Assembly (NCBI GenBank): GCA_017470505.1
Contig: JAFUYO010000013.1
Location: 186,001-250,000 of the forward strand
DNA length: 64,000 bases
Direction of reading: 5' to 3'
DNA from: Butyrivibrio sp.
GTDB lineage: Bacteria > Bacillota > Clostridia > Lachnospirales > Lachnospiraceae
The number at the start of each line of letters is the position of its first letter. Positions within the stretch are counted from its first letter, which is position 1. This document shows positions 43,967 through 53,794 of the stretch, piece by piece. Made by a program: the position numbers and the translations under genes. The notes beneath the pieces were generated by a model. It was not told the origin of the DNA. It did no database searches and worked only from the letters and a program-made list of their open reading frames with translations.

Positions 43967-43970
43967 CTGT

Positions 43971-45518
43971 TTAAGCTTCCTCATCTGATAGAGATGTTGA
44001 CTGATGAACCAGTACCTCTTTATCATAACAGGCAAATGCGGAATCTACCAGCTTTTTGTCAGGCTTTTTGGTAAAAAGAGAAACTACAGGAACTATTATG
44101 AGTCCCGCTATCATGCAGAAGGCTCCCGCGTTGATGGGTGACTGCAAAAGAGCAGGGAAACTCGGCCTTACTATCATATTTGCGAGCATCACAACGGTTG
44201 AGAAAATAAAGCTGCACCACACTCCGGCCGTGCTCGTTCCCTTCCAGTACAGACCGTAGAGGAAAGGAGCAAGGAACGCGCCTGCGAGCGCTCCCCAGGA
44301 CACGCCCATGAGCTGCGCGATGAAGGTCACGTTCTGCTTGTACTGGATGATCGCGATGATGACCGAGATTGCGACGAACACCACGATGAGACACCTCATA
44401 ATGAGGAGCTGTCTCTTTTCATCGAGGTCCTTTATCACATGCCCTTTTAAAAGATCTAACGTCAGCGTCGAGCTGCTGGTGAGGACGAGGGATGAGAGTG
44501 TTGACATGGACGCCGAGAGAACCAGCACAACAACGACAGCGATCAGAAAGTCAGGAAGCCCCGACAGCATTGTAGGGATCACCGAGTCATAGCCGTTTGC
44601 AGCGATGTCGATTCTGTCTGAAAAGAGCCTTCCGAAGCCGCCGAGGAAATAACACCCGCCTGCGACCACAAAGGCAAAAAAGGTTGATACGATAGTTCCC
44701 TTTGCGATCGCCTTCTCACTCTTTATCGCGTAAAATTTCTGCACCATTTGGGGAAGTCCCCAGGTTCCAAGGCTCGTTAAGATGACAACTCCCAAGAGGT
44801 TCACCGGGTCAGGCCCAAAGAAGGATGCAAATACGCCCGGAGTTGTAGATACGCTCTCATCACTCACCCTGGCAAGTCCGTCGAGTGCAGCAAGGAATCC
44901 GCCCTGACTGTTCAGAACCGACACCACAACTGCGCTGATGCCGACGAGCATGATAATTCCCTGGATGAAGTCGTTTATGGCTGTCGCCATATAGCCGCCT
45001 GCGATCACATATATTCCGGTGAGGACAGCCATTACGATGACGCAGACCGAATAGTCAATGTTAAAGGCCATTCCGAAGAGCCTTGAAAGTCCGTTATACA
45101 GAGATGCTGTGTATGGGATAAGAAATATGAATGTGATTATTGATGCAGCGATCTTCAAGGAGCTTTTTCCAAATCTTGCTGCAAAGAACTGCGGCATGGT
45201 TGCCGAGTCCAGGTGCTGCGTCATGATCCTGGTGCGCCTGCCGAGGATGGCCCATGCAAGGAGCGATCCGATGAGGGCATTTCCAATGCCCGCCCAGGTT
45301 GTGGCGATTCCGTATTTCCAGCCAAACTGCCCGGCATACCCTACGAACACGACCGCCGAGAAATAACTTGTTCCGTACGCGAACGCCGTAACCCAGGGGC
45401 CCACACTTCTGCCCCCAAGAACAAATCCGTTAACATCAGTGGAGTTCTTCCTGCAGATAAAGCCGATTGTGAGCATCACGGCAAAGAACACCACCAAAAG
45501 AAGTGCTTTGATGATCAT
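43971..45518 (-). CDS. sodium:solute symporter (SSF family)
   Basis: 515 aa from the ATG at 45518, with GGAGG 8 nt upstream. About 13 membrane helices; SSF features include the early GGRSVGPWVTAFAYGTSYFS segment and GVSWGALAGAFLAPFLYGLYW. Nearest in character to PanF-like or proline/carboxylate carriers. It is operonic with the amidohydrolase, which suggests a carboxylate or amide substrate. Confidence 0.92.
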   Translation of the reverse strand: MIIKALLLVVFFAVMLTIGFICRKNSTDVNGFVLGGRSVGPWVTAFAYGTSYFSAVVFVGYAGQFGWKYGIATTWAGIGNALIGSLLAWAILGRRTRIMTQHLDSATMPQFFAARFGKSSLKIAASIITFIFLIPYTASLYNGLSRLFGMAFNIDYSVCVIVMAVLTGIYVIAGGYMATAINDFIQGIIMLVGISAVVVSVLNSQGGFLAALDGLARVSDESVSTTPGVFASFFGPDPVNLLGVVILTSLGTWGLPQMVQKFYAIKSEKAIAKGTIVSTFFAFVVAGGCYFLGGFGRLFSDRIDIAANGYDSVIPTMLSGLPDFLIAVVVVLVLSASMSTLSSLVLTSSSTLTLDLLKGHVIKDLDEKRQLLIMRCLIVVFVAISVIIAIIQYKQNVTFIAQLMGVSWGALAGAFLAPFLYGLYWKGTSTAGVWCSFIFSTVVMLANMIVRPSFPALLQSPINAGAFCMIAGLIIVPVVSLFTKKPDKKLVDSAFACYDKEVLVHQSTSLSDEEA

Positions 45519-45679
45519 ACTTTTTTCCTCCGATTTCACTTTGTCGCTTTAAACTATAACGCTTTTAAGTGCTAAAGTCAACCGTTCAGAGGTTATTCCA
45601 CTGCTCTTCCTCAGATTCCGGTTCTGCAACTGTGAAAATAAAAATGGCATTAGTTTCAAAATTGATTAAGTGTATATCT

Positions 45680-45866
45680 CCCGGTCAGGGCAGACATAAA
45701 TCCATATGCGAATCATGTCAACGAGGAGATGATTTATCGGATAAAAAAAAGAATGGTTCGCGACTGCTCCGAATAACATGAGAGGAGCGAACCATTCTTT
45801 TTTGAATCCTGATAAATCACGACACAGTTGAAGTGAGCAGATGGATTTATGTCTGCCCTGACCGGG
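45680..45866. mobile_element. 187-bp MITE-like element with 26-bp perfect terminal inverted repeats
   Basis: 45680-45705 and 45841-45866 are exact reverse complements. Nested inside are TGATTTATC / GATAAATCA (45730-45738, 45811-45819) and a 17-bp perfect stem (45745-45761, 45787-45803). No ORF is inside and no clear target duplication is visible. The outer arm resembles the cores at 6071 and 19103. Confidence 0.65.
45745..45803 (-). terminator. leuS terminator inside the palindromic element
   Basis: The 17-bp perfect stem AAAAAAGAATGGTTCGC / GCGAACCATTCTTTTTT gives a T run in both directions, about 95 nt after the leuS stop codon. Confidence 0.7.
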
Positions 45867-45895
45867 GTGACAACCTATTCTAAACTAACGCCGTT

Positions 45896-48316
45896 TTACT
45901 TCACTACTATATTTACAATTCTGCCGGGGACGTAGATCTCTTTAATTATGTTCTTGCCCTCGAGCTTGTCGGCGATTGTCTCCTTACCTCTTGCGATAAC
46001 TGCATCCTTGGGGTCGTTCTTGTCGATCTCAAGGGTTGCCTTGACCTTGCCGTTTATCTGGACTGCGATCTCGACTGTGCTTGTAACGGTCTTGGCTTCG
46101 TCGTACTCAGGCCACTTCTGCTGGTAGACTCTGCCGTCGCACCCGATCGTCTCCCAGATTTCCTCTGTGATGTGAGGTGCAACGGGGTTAAGGAGGGTTA
46201 TGAGCGTCTTGTACTCGCCCTTTGTCACCGCGTTCTTTTTGTAGAACTCGTTGATGAGAGCCATCATTGCTGCGATGGCCGTGTTGTATTTGAGGTTCTC
46301 AAAATCGTTCGTTACCTTCTGTATGGTCTGGTGCATCAAAGTCTCGAGTTCCTTGGAATAGCCTTCCTCGTCTGTCATGATGTCCTGCAGCTTCCATACG
46401 CGGTCAAGGAACCTTCTGCAGCCCTTAACGCCGTCCTCTGACCAGCTCGCTGCAAGGTCAAAGGCTCCGATGAACATCTCGTAGGTACGAAGCGTATCTG
46501 CGCCGTAGTCTCTCACGATGTCGTCAGGATTAACTACGTTCCCCCTTGACTTACTCATCTTCTCGCCGTTCTCACCCAGGATCATTCCGTGGGAGGTTCT
46601 CTTCCGATAGGGCTCGGGAGTTGTCACAACGCCCTCATCATAGAGGAACTTGTGCCAGAATCTCGAGTAGAGAAGGTGGAGTGTCGTGTGCTCCATTCCT
46701 CCGTTGTACCAGTCGACGGGCATCCAGTATTGAAGCGCTTCCTTGGATGCGAGCTCCTTGTCATTGGCAGGGTCGCAGTACCTGAGGAAATACCAGGATG
46801 ATCCTGCCCACTGAGGCATCGTGTCGGTCTCTCTCTTTGCAGGGCCTCCGCAGCACGGGCAGGTTGTGTTAACCCAGTCCGTCATGGCGGCAAGCGGTGA
46901 CTCGCCGTTGTCTGTGGGCTCATAGCTCTCAACCTCAGGAAGAAGCAGAGGCAGCTCTGACTCGGGAAGTGCGACGTATCCGCACTTTTCGCACTCTACG
47001 ATCGGGATGGGCTCGCCCCAGTAGCGCTGACGAGAGAACACCCAGTCGCGGAGCTTGTAGTTGACCTTGGCGTGACCTATCTTTTTCTCCTCGAGGAACT
47101 CTATCATCTTTTTCCTGGCGTCCTCGACTGAGAGCCCTGTGATAAAGCCCGAGTTCACAAGGACACCTGTTGCGACATCCGTAAATGCCGCCTCATTTAC
47201 ATCTACTTCCTCACCTTCCCTGGCGACAACCTGGATGATGGGAAGGCCAAACTTTTTGGCAAACTCCCAATCTCTGTCGTCGTGCGCAGGAACCGCCATG
47301 ATGGCACCTGTTCCGTAGCTCATGAGAACGTAATCCGAAACCCAGATCGGAATCTCTTTGCCGGTGACGGGATTGATGGCTGACAGACCTGCAACCTGCA
47401 CACCTGTCTTGTCCTTGGCAAGCTCCGACCTCTCGAAGTCAGACTTCCTCGACGCCTCCTCGCGGTATGAGAGAACCTCGTCAAAGTTCGCTATCCTGTC
47501 CCTGTACTTGTCAAGATAGGGATGCTCAGGGGAGACAACCATGTAGGTCGCACCGAAGAGCGTATCGCACCTCGTCGTGTAGACGGTGAGCTTGTCCTCA
47601 GTCCCTGCTATCTCAAAGTCGACCTCGGCACCTGTTGAGCGACCGATCCAGTTCTTCTGCGACACCGTTACTCTCTCGATGTAGTCGACGGTGTCAAGTC
47701 CGTCGATGAGCTTGTCCGCATACTCGGTGATCTTGAGCATCCACTCGCTCTTTACCCTGCGGACAACAGGGCTTCCGCATCTCTCGCAGACGCCGTTTAC
47801 GACCTCCTCGTTGGCAAGGCCGACCTTACAGGATGTACACCAGTTGATGGGCATCTCCTTCTTGTAGGCGAGGCCTTTTTCAAAGAGCTTTCTGAAGATC
47901 CACTGGGTCCAGTGATAGTACCCGGGGTCTGTCGTGTTGATCTCCCTGTCCCAGTCAAAAGAGTAGCCGAGCGAGTGCAGCTGGTCCTTGAACCTCTTTA
48001 CGTTGTTCTCTGTGACGATCTTGGGGTGTATGTGATTCTTTATCGCGTAGTTCTCTGTCGGAAGTCCGAAGGCATCCCATCCCATTGGATAAAGAACATT
48101 GTAGCCCTGCATCCTGCGCTTCCTGGCGACGATATCAAGCGCCGTATAGGGGCGGGGATGACCTACGTGAAGTCCCTGTCCCGAGGGATACGGAAACTCA
48201 ACGAGGGCATAATACTTGGGTTTTGTAAAATCATTGGATGCGGCAAAGGCCTTCTCATCATCCCAGACCTTCTGCCACTTCTTTTCCACTGCGTGATGGT
48301 TATAAACTTCTGACAT
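45896..48316 (-). CDS. leuS: leucyl-tRNA synthetase
   Basis: 806 aa. Class I signatures: [19 protein letters not shown] (HIGH motif) and [10 protein letters not shown] (KMSKS). The CP1 editing domain ([35 protein letters not shown]) is present, as are zinc-binding CxxC pairs and the C-terminal anticodon region. Length fits bacterial LeuRS. The 160-bp leader has no room for a T-box, which many clostridial leuS genes carry. Confidence 0.98.
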   Translation of the reverse strand: MSEVYNHHAVEKKWQKVWDDEKAFAASNDFTKPKYYALVEFPYPSGQGLHVGHPRPYTALDIVARKRRMQGYNVLYPMGWDAFGLPTENYAIKNHIHPKIVTENNVKRFKDQLHSLGYSFDWDREINTTDPGYYHWTQWIFRKLFEKGLAYKKEMPINWCTSCKVGLANEEVVNGVCERCGSPVVRRVKSEWMLKITEYADKLIDGLDTVDYIERVTVSQKNWIGRSTGAEVDFEIAGTEDKLTVYTTRCDTLFGATYMVVSPEHPYLDKYRDRIANFDEVLSYREEASRKSDFERSELAKDKTGVQVAGLSAINPVTGKEIPIWVSDYVLMSYGTGAIMAVPAHDDRDWEFAKKFGLPIIQVVAREGEEVDVNEAAFTDVATGVLVNSGFITGLSVEDARKKMIEFLEEKKIGHAKVNYKLRDWVFSRQRYWGEPIPIVECEKCGYVALPESELPLLLPEVESYEPTDNGESPLAAMTDWVNTTCPCCGGPAKRETDTMPQWAGSSWYFLRYCDPANDKELASKEALQYWMPVDWYNGGMEHTTLHLLYSRFWHKFLYDEGVVTTPEPYRKRTSHGMILGENGEKMSKSRGNVVNPDDIVRDYGADTLRTYEMFIGAFDLAASWSEDGVKGCRRFLDRVWKLQDIMTDEEGYSKELETLMHQTIQKVTNDFENLKYNTAIAAMMALINEFYKKNAVTKGEYKTLITLLNPVAPHITEEIWETIGCDGRVYQQKWPEYDEAKTVTSTVEIAVQINGKVKATLEIDKNDPKDAVIARGKETIADKLEGKNIIKEIYVPGRIVNIVVK

Positions 48317-48477
48317 AGCGTAATACTCCTTATATGAAATTCTTTTTCCTTATGCATTCTATCACATTTCTTCCATCAGTACACGCAATAATAGGATATC
48401 CGGAGAAAAAATAGGCGTAGCAGTCAGTATGCGTGATATAATATCTTTATATCTTTTAGGGAAAAAGGAGATATTCG

Positions 48478-49854
48478 ATGCTAAAAAAACTCGGTACTCT
48501 CAGGATAAAATTCGCCATAGTCACCTTTTTTACCTACCTTCTTCTCGTTGGCGCAACTCTCATCGCCTGTTATCTGAGGTTCTCCGCCAACATGATTTCC
48601 TCATACGAACAGCATGGATACGAGATCTTAAACCTCGCCTCCGCTGACATAATCATCGACCACATCCCCGACTATCTGTCCGGAGATTATGACACGGCTG
48701 AGTATGACAGGACCAGGAAAAAGCTTGACCTCTACCCTGAGTTTTTTGAGGAGGTCTTCTATCTCTATGCCTACTATCCGCATGAGGACGGGCTCAACGC
48801 CACTTATATTTTTGATGCGGAGGTTAACCACGATGATGCCTATAAGCTCGGTGACAACTACGTTCTTGAGCACGACGTGGTGGACCAGCTAAAGAGGCAC
48901 GGCATCGGGCAGCCCATGGATACCCTGACTGACAATACGGAGTGGGGATATCTTTTGACCTGCTCAAAGCCTCTTGTCGACTCAAACGGGGTTTTTCAGG
49001 GGTATCTCCTCGTCGACTTTGACCTGACAAAGGCAAGGCAGGAGAACCAATGGTTTATCCTAAGGCTCTTCGGATTGATCATGGTCCTGATGCTGATCGT
49101 CTTTTCACTTGGTGTACACACCGTCAACGTCAGGATAACCGAGCCCATCGAAAAGATCTATCACTGCCTGTCGAAATTCAGATACTCATCCCACAAGGAC
49201 AGGGAGGAGAACTTAAAAAAGCTCAGGGAACTTGACATACACACAAACCCGGAAATCCAGTCCCTGTACGAAGCGCTTCTGACAAGCGCCGATGCGAGCC
49301 TCAGGTATATAAATGAGTACAGAAATGTTACGGAGAAACTCGGTGCCGCAAAAGAAAAGGCCTACACCGATGTACTCACCGGACTCAGGAACAAAGCGGC
49401 CTTTGAGGATAAGGTCTCAGAGCTCCTTGGCAGGATAGACTCATCAGGATCACCTGAGATAGCCGTGATAATGGCCGACCTCAACAACTTAAAGTACATC
49501 AACGACACATTCGGGCACAAGTACGGGGATGAGTTCATCATTGGCTCCTGCAAGGTCATGACGACCTTCTGCCGGAACTCCGAGATATACAGAATGGGCG
49601 GGGATGAATTCCTCATCGTCCTCGAGGGCGAAGATTATGCGAACAGACAGCTCTTACTTCAGATGATGAAGTCTCATTTTATAGACACCTACACTGACGA
49701 ATCCAGGGAGCCGTGGAAGCGATACTCCGCATCCCTTGGTCTTGCGCAGTACGAGAGCACAGATACAGGCCTGGCAGAAATGATGAAGCGCGCAGATGAA
49801 GCAATGTATGAAGAGAAGTCTGCCTTCAAGGAGAAGTACGGCAGCTACAGGTGA
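48478..49854 (+). CDS. membrane-bound diguanylate cyclase
   Basis: 458 aa, AAAGGAG 7 nt before the ATG. TM1 at about 12-35, an extracellular sensor domain of about 160 residues (Cache-like, family uncertain), TM2 at about 196-218, a HAMP-like linker (RITEPIEKIYHCL), then a GGDEF domain with an intact GGDEF at residues 374-378. It should make c-di-GMP from GTP in response to an external signal. The RxxD inhibitory site is not conserved (RNSE). The gene ends 115 bp before a c-di-GMP phosphodiesterase. Confidence 0.93.
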   Translation: MLKKLGTLRIKFAIVTFFTYLLLVGATLIACYLRFSANMISSYEQHGYEILNLASADIIIDHIPDYLSGDYDTAEYDRTRKKLDLYPEFFEEVFYLYAYYPHEDGLNATYIFDAEVNHDDAYKLGDNYVLEHDVVDQLKRHGIGQPMDTLTDNTEWGYLLTCSKPLVDSNGVFQGYLLVDFDLTKARQENQWFILRLFGLIMVLMLIVFSLGVHTVNVRITEPIEKIYHCLSKFRYSSHKDREENLKKLRELDIHTNPEIQSLYEALLTSADASLRYINEYRNVTEKLGAAKEKAYTDVLTGLRNKAAFEDKVSELLGRIDSSGSPEIAVIMADLNNLKYINDTFGHKYGDEFIIGSCKVMTTFCRNSEIYRMGGDEFLIVLEGEDYANRQLLLQMMKSHFIDTYTDESREPWKRYSASLGLAQYESTDTGLAEMMKRADEAMYEEKSAFKEKYGSYR

Positions 49855-49969
49855 AGAGCCGCTCCTTATAGAAATTTTATAAATAGGAAACTTTTTCTGT
49901 ATTGCCAAGGGTACGACAAGTAAAATACAATGTAAGTAGGAAAATTTGTGTCGGGCGAGGTATTAATCA

Positions 49970-51625
49970 GTGAAAAAAATTGATCTCATGACAAAGGTGT
50001 TTGAGGCTTTTGCCAACTCCTCAGCGAGCAAACACGTATATCTGTGCGATATGAAGACTGATATATCCAGGTGGTCCAAAAGCGGCGTGGAGCAGTTCGG
50101 TCTGCCAGGTGAAGTCATGGAGCACGCAGGTCAGATCTGGGAGGAGCACATCCACCCCAATGACCGCGAGGAATACCATCGCCAGATCATGGAGATTTTT
50201 GAGGGCAAGGCAGATGCACACGACATGGTCTACCGCGCCATGAACAGGGACGGAAACTACGTTGTCTGCACCTGTAAGGGTTCTGTCATCACAGACGATG
50301 ACGGCACTCCCCTCTACTTTGCAGGCACGATCGACAATCACGGGATTGCCAACGAGTACGACCCCATCACAAATCTCCTCTCAAGAGCCAAACTTATAGA
50401 AAAGATGAAATCCCTCAAGGAGGAGAAGATTCCCTACAACATCCTCTTTTTGAGTCTCTGCGACTTCTCGGAGATCAACAACGTACACGGGTATGATTTC
50501 GGAAACAAGCTCCTTCGGCTCTTTTCCGAGAGGCTCCTCGACTACACCAGAAAGGCTTCTATCTTCCACGCAGGCGGTACCAAGTTTGCGGTCATCTCAT
50601 CCGTTTACACCGAGAAGGAGATGGAGGAAATCTACCACGAGCTTCACAGATATGCCATGCACGAGGTTAATCTGGACGGCACCAGGATAGCGGTCACTCT
50701 TGCAGGCAGCTACGCCCGCGTCGACAACTTTGAAATCGATGAGCACACCGTCCTGACGACAGGACTCATGGGACTTGACGACTCCATCTACAAACAGCAC
50801 GGAAAGCTGACCCAGTTTGACAGCCGCGGTACAGAGCTCCACGACAGGCTGGTCATAATAGGGGCACTCAGGAGCAGCATCATAAGCGGCTACTCGGGCT
50901 TCTATCTCTGTTTCCAGCCGATCGTCTCATCACAGGATGATCTGCTGCTCGGGGCAGAGGCACTTCTTCGCTGGCAAAAAGAGCCCTTCGGAAATGTTCC
51001 GCCCGGGCTTTTCATCGCGTGGCTTGAGAACGACCCTCTCTTCTACGACCTGAGCAACTGGATCCTCAGAAGCGCCATGACGCTCTGGAAGGAGAAGGTC
51101 CTTCCGATCAACCCAGACCTGATACTGAACATAAACCTTTCATATATACAGCTCGACAAGCCAACCTTCAGAAACGACCTTCTGAATATCATCTCTGAGG
51201 TCGGCTTCCCTGAGAAGAATCTCTGCCTCGAGCTGACAGAGAGATGCCGCTTCATGAATCTGGAGTTTTTGCGCAATGAGATCATCTTCCTCAAGTCCCG
51301 CGGCATAAGAGTTGCCCTCGACGACTTCGGAACAGGGTTCTCGGCACTCGAGCTCCTCATCAACCTGCCCATCGACACCATCAAGATTGACAGGTCCTTC
51401 GTCATCGACATCGAGGACAAGAAGGAGAACCAGTTCGTGGTAAAGGCGCTCCTCGAGTGCGCCAAGAACCTCGGCGTGCGCTCAACCGTAGAGGGAATCG
51501 AGACCATCGCCATGAGAAATGTCCTCCGCGACTACGGTGCCTCCACCCTCCAGGGCTACCTCTACTCCAAGCCCGTAACGATTGACGAGTTTATAAAGCT
51601 CGAACTCAAGGGGCTGAATTCCTGA
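49970..51625 (+). CDS. PAS - degenerate GGDEF - EAL c-di-GMP phosphodiesterase
   Basis: 551 aa from a GTG at 49970 with GAGG about 9 nt upstream. PAS domain at about 20-125 (WSKSGVEQFGLPGEVMEHAG). The GGDEF loop is replaced by HAGGTKF, so it is inactive and may bind GTP or regulate. The EAL domain keeps its catalytic set: LGAEALLRW near residue 330, NINLSY, LELTER, LDDFGTGFS, TIKIDRSF and VEGIET. It should hydrolyse c-di-GMP in the cytoplasm, opposing the cyclase just upstream. Confidence 0.93.
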   Translation: MKKIDLMTKVFEAFANSSASKHVYLCDMKTDISRWSKSGVEQFGLPGEVMEHAGQIWEEHIHPNDREEYHRQIMEIFEGKADAHDMVYRAMNRDGNYVVCTCKGSVITDDDGTPLYFAGTIDNHGIANEYDPITNLLSRAKLIEKMKSLKEEKIPYNILFLSLCDFSEINNVHGYDFGNKLLRLFSERLLDYTRKASIFHAGGTKFAVISSVYTEKEMEEIYHELHRYAMHEVNLDGTRIAVTLAGSYARVDNFEIDEHTVLTTGLMGLDDSIYKQHGKLTQFDSRGTELHDRLVIIGALRSSIISGYSGFYLCFQPIVSSQDDLLLGAEALLRWQKEPFGNVPPGLFIAWLENDPLFYDLSNWILRSAMTLWKEKVLPINPDLILNINLSYIQLDKPTFRNDLLNIISEVGFPEKNLCLELTERCRFMNLEFLRNEIIFLKSRGIRVALDDFGTGFSALELLINLPIDTIKIDRSFVIDIEDKKENQFVVKALLECAKNLGVRSTVEGIETIAMRNVLRDYGASTLQGYLYSKPVTIDEFIKLELKGLNS

Positions 51626-51660
51626 GAATATAATTTTCAATATATCGACTTTTGGTATAA

Positions 51661-51687
51661 AAACAGCCCTTTTTGGAGGGCTGTTTT
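51661..51687 (+). terminator. terminator of the EAL gene
   Basis: AAACAGCCCT / AGGGCTGTTT stem with a 6-nt loop and a T run, 35 nt after the stop codon. Confidence 0.88.
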
Positions 51688-51715
51688 CTATATAAGGGAT
51701 CATAGCACTCCGGGA

Positions 51716-52306
51716 TCATGATTTCTTACGCTTTTTCTTTTTTGTCTTTTTGGCGACGCTAAAGCCAAACTTTCCAAGCTTTTCGCCAAGTCTGTAATAT
51801 TCGCCGTGGTTATAGGATACCAGCTTTGCCCTCGCAAGGTTCAGCCTTCCCTTTTCGTCGAGGAGATCCTCATCAACATTGACGCAGAGAACCTCTGCGA
51901 TGAACATATCATGGCTTCCAAGCTCAACAACCTGTCTTACCTTGCACTCAATACTGACAGGAGCCTCCGCAATGCAGGGAGCTTCAATTTTGTTCGACTT
52001 CTCCGGGGTGAGGTTCATCTCCTTAAACTTGTCATAGTCCCTGCCTGATCTGACTCCGCACCAGTCTGCTGCAAAGGCCAGTTTCTCACTTGTGAGGTTC
52101 ACGACAAACTCCCCTGTCTGTCTGATTATGTCATAGGAATAGCGCTCTTTTCTCAGGGAAACAGACAGCATAACAGGGTCACTGCAGATATTTCCGGCCC
52201 AGGCAACTGTTACAATATTTGGTTTTTCTCCGGCTCTGCCGCAGCTGACCATTACCGGCGGCGTTGGAGAGAGCATATTTCCGGGTTTCCAGACTTCTTT
52301 TGCCAT
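51716..52306 (-). CDS. flavin reductase-like FMN-binding protein
   Basis: 196 aa from the ATG at 52306 (AGGAG 10 nt upstream). Split-barrel flavin reductase fold: MLSPTPPVMVSCG, NIVTVAWAGNICSDPVMLSV, YSYDIIRQTGEFVVNL and DMFIAEVLCVNVDE. The tail is a run of Lys (KKTKKKKRKKS), unusual for the family and perhaps for nucleic acid or membrane contact. Substrate unknown. Confidence 0.88.
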   Translation of the reverse strand: MAKEVWKPGNMLSPTPPVMVSCGRAGEKPNIVTVAWAGNICSDPVMLSVSLRKERYSYDIIRQTGEFVVNLTSEKLAFAADWCGVRSGRDYDKFKEMNLTPEKSNKIEAPCIAEAPVSIECKVRQVVELGSHDMFIAEVLCVNVDEDLLDEKGRLNLARAKLVSYNHGEYYRLGEKLGKFGFSVAKKTKKKKRKKS

Positions 52307-52323
52307 ATTCAAATATCTCCTAA

Positions 52324-52391
52324 GGAACTGTAGCAGAATTAACTGAACAATTTACGACGAATGATTTTTCAAGTTAATTCGCTACAGTTCC
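52324..52391. repeat. GGAACTGTAGC palindromic element, full copy
   Basis: 68 bp with 20-bp arms (52324-52344 and 52372-52391) pairing fully except for one bulged A. Its first 49 bp recur exactly at 42972-43020. Confidence 0.9.
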
Positions 52392-52443
52392 AATGTAAAA
52401 ACAGCAACTGCAATCTGCAGCTGCTGCCTTTCGTTTGTTCTTA

Positions 52444-53073
52444 TCATTTCAAAAATCCGATCGAGCTCACAATAGGAAGGTCCTTGGCCTTGCCCTGGAA
52501 TGCCCAGACAATTCCGATAATCTTGATCACTGAGAGAATGCACAGGCAGATGCATCCTATGATCCATCCGATAAACGGGATGACACAGAACAGTATTGAA
52601 ATAAGAATTGCCACATTGAGCTTTATCACGTTCTTGATGTGGAACTTTACAAATTCTGAGTCCTTCACGTAGATTCCGGCAAGAATACCCGTAAACAAAG
52701 AGAACAGGTAAGGGATCACCGCAAACAGCCTGTTGTCCTCAATATCCTTGGGATCAAAGTCCTGTGTGTGATCACTTGGATCGTATGCAACATACTGTGG
52801 CTGGTACTGGGGCTGCTGGTAAGGAGCCTGCCCGAATGACTGCTGCTGGAAATTGCCGCTCTGACTCCCCTGCCCTGCTGATGGCGCGGGAACAATTGTT
52901 GGAGTCCCCTGTCCCTGAGCCGGTGCAACATTTGTATTTGCAGAACCTGCATTATCTGCAGCTGCACCTGCCGCTGCGTTATCTTCTACAGTTCCAACGA
53001 CTGAGCTTCCGCAGTTATTGCAGAAAGCTGCATCATCAGGTATCTGAGCACCGCAATTAGCACAAATTTTCAT
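52444..53073 (-). CDS. zinc-ribbon membrane protein
   Basis: 209 aa from the ATG at 53073 (GGAGG 8 nt upstream). It begins MKICANCGAQIPDDAAFCNNCG, a double CxxC zinc ribbon. An Ala/Gly/Gln/Pro linker follows, then three or four hydrophobic helices with the pattern of DUF4870-like proteins (RLFAVIPYLFSLFTGIL, FHIKNVIKLNVAILI). Role unknown; frequent in Firmicutes. Confidence 0.8.
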   Translation of the reverse strand: MKICANCGAQIPDDAAFCNNCGSSVVGTVEDNAAAGAAADNAGSANTNVAPAQGQGTPTIVPAPSAGQGSQSGNFQQQSFGQAPYQQPQYQPQYVAYDPSDHTQDFDPKDIEDNRLFAVIPYLFSLFTGILAGIYVKDSEFVKFHIKNVIKLNVAILISILFCVIPFIGWIIGCICLCILSVIKIIGIVWAFQGKAKDLPIVSSIGFLK

Positions 53074-53199
53074 ATCCGTTTCCTCCATATATAGTAATGT
53101 AACTAATTCGGACTATATTCGGAACCTCCGTCAATTTCAGTGTGTCCTTTAAAAATCCGAACACGAACATTGTACATTTATTCCCCCATAATTTCAAGC

Positions 53200-53279
53200 G
53201 ACATATTCTGCCTGTGGCGTCCCGACGACATATTCTGCCTGTGGCGTCCCGACGACATATTCTGCCTGTGGCGTCCCGG
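53200..53279. repeat. 27-bp tandem repeat, three copies
   Basis: Three units begin at 53200, 53227 and 53254. The first two are identical and the third differs only at its last bases. They lie between the zinc-ribbon gene's promoter side and the terminator at 53290. Confidence 0.95.
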
Positions 53280-53289
53280 TCAAAAAAAA

Positions 53290-53323
53290 CACTCAGGCTG
53301 TCGAATCTGCGACAACCTGAGTG
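53290..53323 (-). terminator. terminator of the GH operon
   Basis: CACTCAGG / CCTGAGTG with an inner TGTCG / CGACA stem, then eight Ts on the minus strand, 22 nt after the stop codon at 53345. Confidence 0.9.
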
Positions 53324-53344
53324 TGATAGATCATTATTATCTTT

Positions 53345-53791
53345 TTATTCTGCCGTCTTCACTGAGTTCGTGAATGCTCCGATGATGAGCACCAGGCACC
53401 CAACGAGGAAGGCCGCCATTGCAACTACTGTCACGTAGAACACTTTCCAGCCGACGGTGTTGACTGAGTCATAGGAGAAAAGTCCTGCGATGAGGAGGAT
53501 TCTCTCTGAGAGCACGTTTCCGAAGGCTGCTGCAAAGCAGGCGATGGACAAGAGCAGTGCCGCTGTCCCTGCGATGTCAGCGTTTCCGAATACAGTCGCC
53601 AGATATACCGATGCCAGTGCAAGGACTGCTCCGACAAAGGCAAAGCATCCGATTGTGCCCATGTTTCCAAGCTGGTAGGTAAGTGTCATATTGCTGCAGA
53701 TAAGTGCTGCGATGAGTCCCACGATCCCGAGGATTGCTGCGACTATGTTAAAGTATGAGCCGACGCTCAGTTTCTTCATAAATTCAGCCAT
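53345..53791 (-). CDS. four-helix membrane protein, unknown function
   Basis: 148 aa, four hydrophobic helices (YFNIVAAILGIVGLIAALI, IGCFAFVGAVLALASVYLA, AGTAALLLSIACFAAAFG, VFYVTVVAMAAFLVGCLVL). AGGAGG 8 nt before the ATG. It begins 3 nt after the GH3 stop codon and closes the glycoside operon, so it may assist the membrane-bound GH3 enzyme. I do not recognise the family. Confidence 0.75.
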   Translation of the reverse strand: MAEFMKKLSVGSYFNIVAAILGIVGLIAALICSNMTLTYQLGNMGTIGCFAFVGAVLALASVYLATVFGNADIAGTAALLLSIACFAAAFGNVLSERILLIAGLFSYDSVNTVGWKVFYVTVVAMAAFLVGCLVLIIGAFTNSVKTAE

Positions 53792-53794
53792 TTC

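Larger units (their letters stand above)
45519..45895. other. gene-free region dominated by nested inverted repeats
   Basis: 377 bp between the SSF start and the leuS stop codon. 45680-45866 is a palindromic element described separately; the rest (45519-45679) should hold the SSF promoter, but no clear boxes stand out. Confidence 0.6.
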
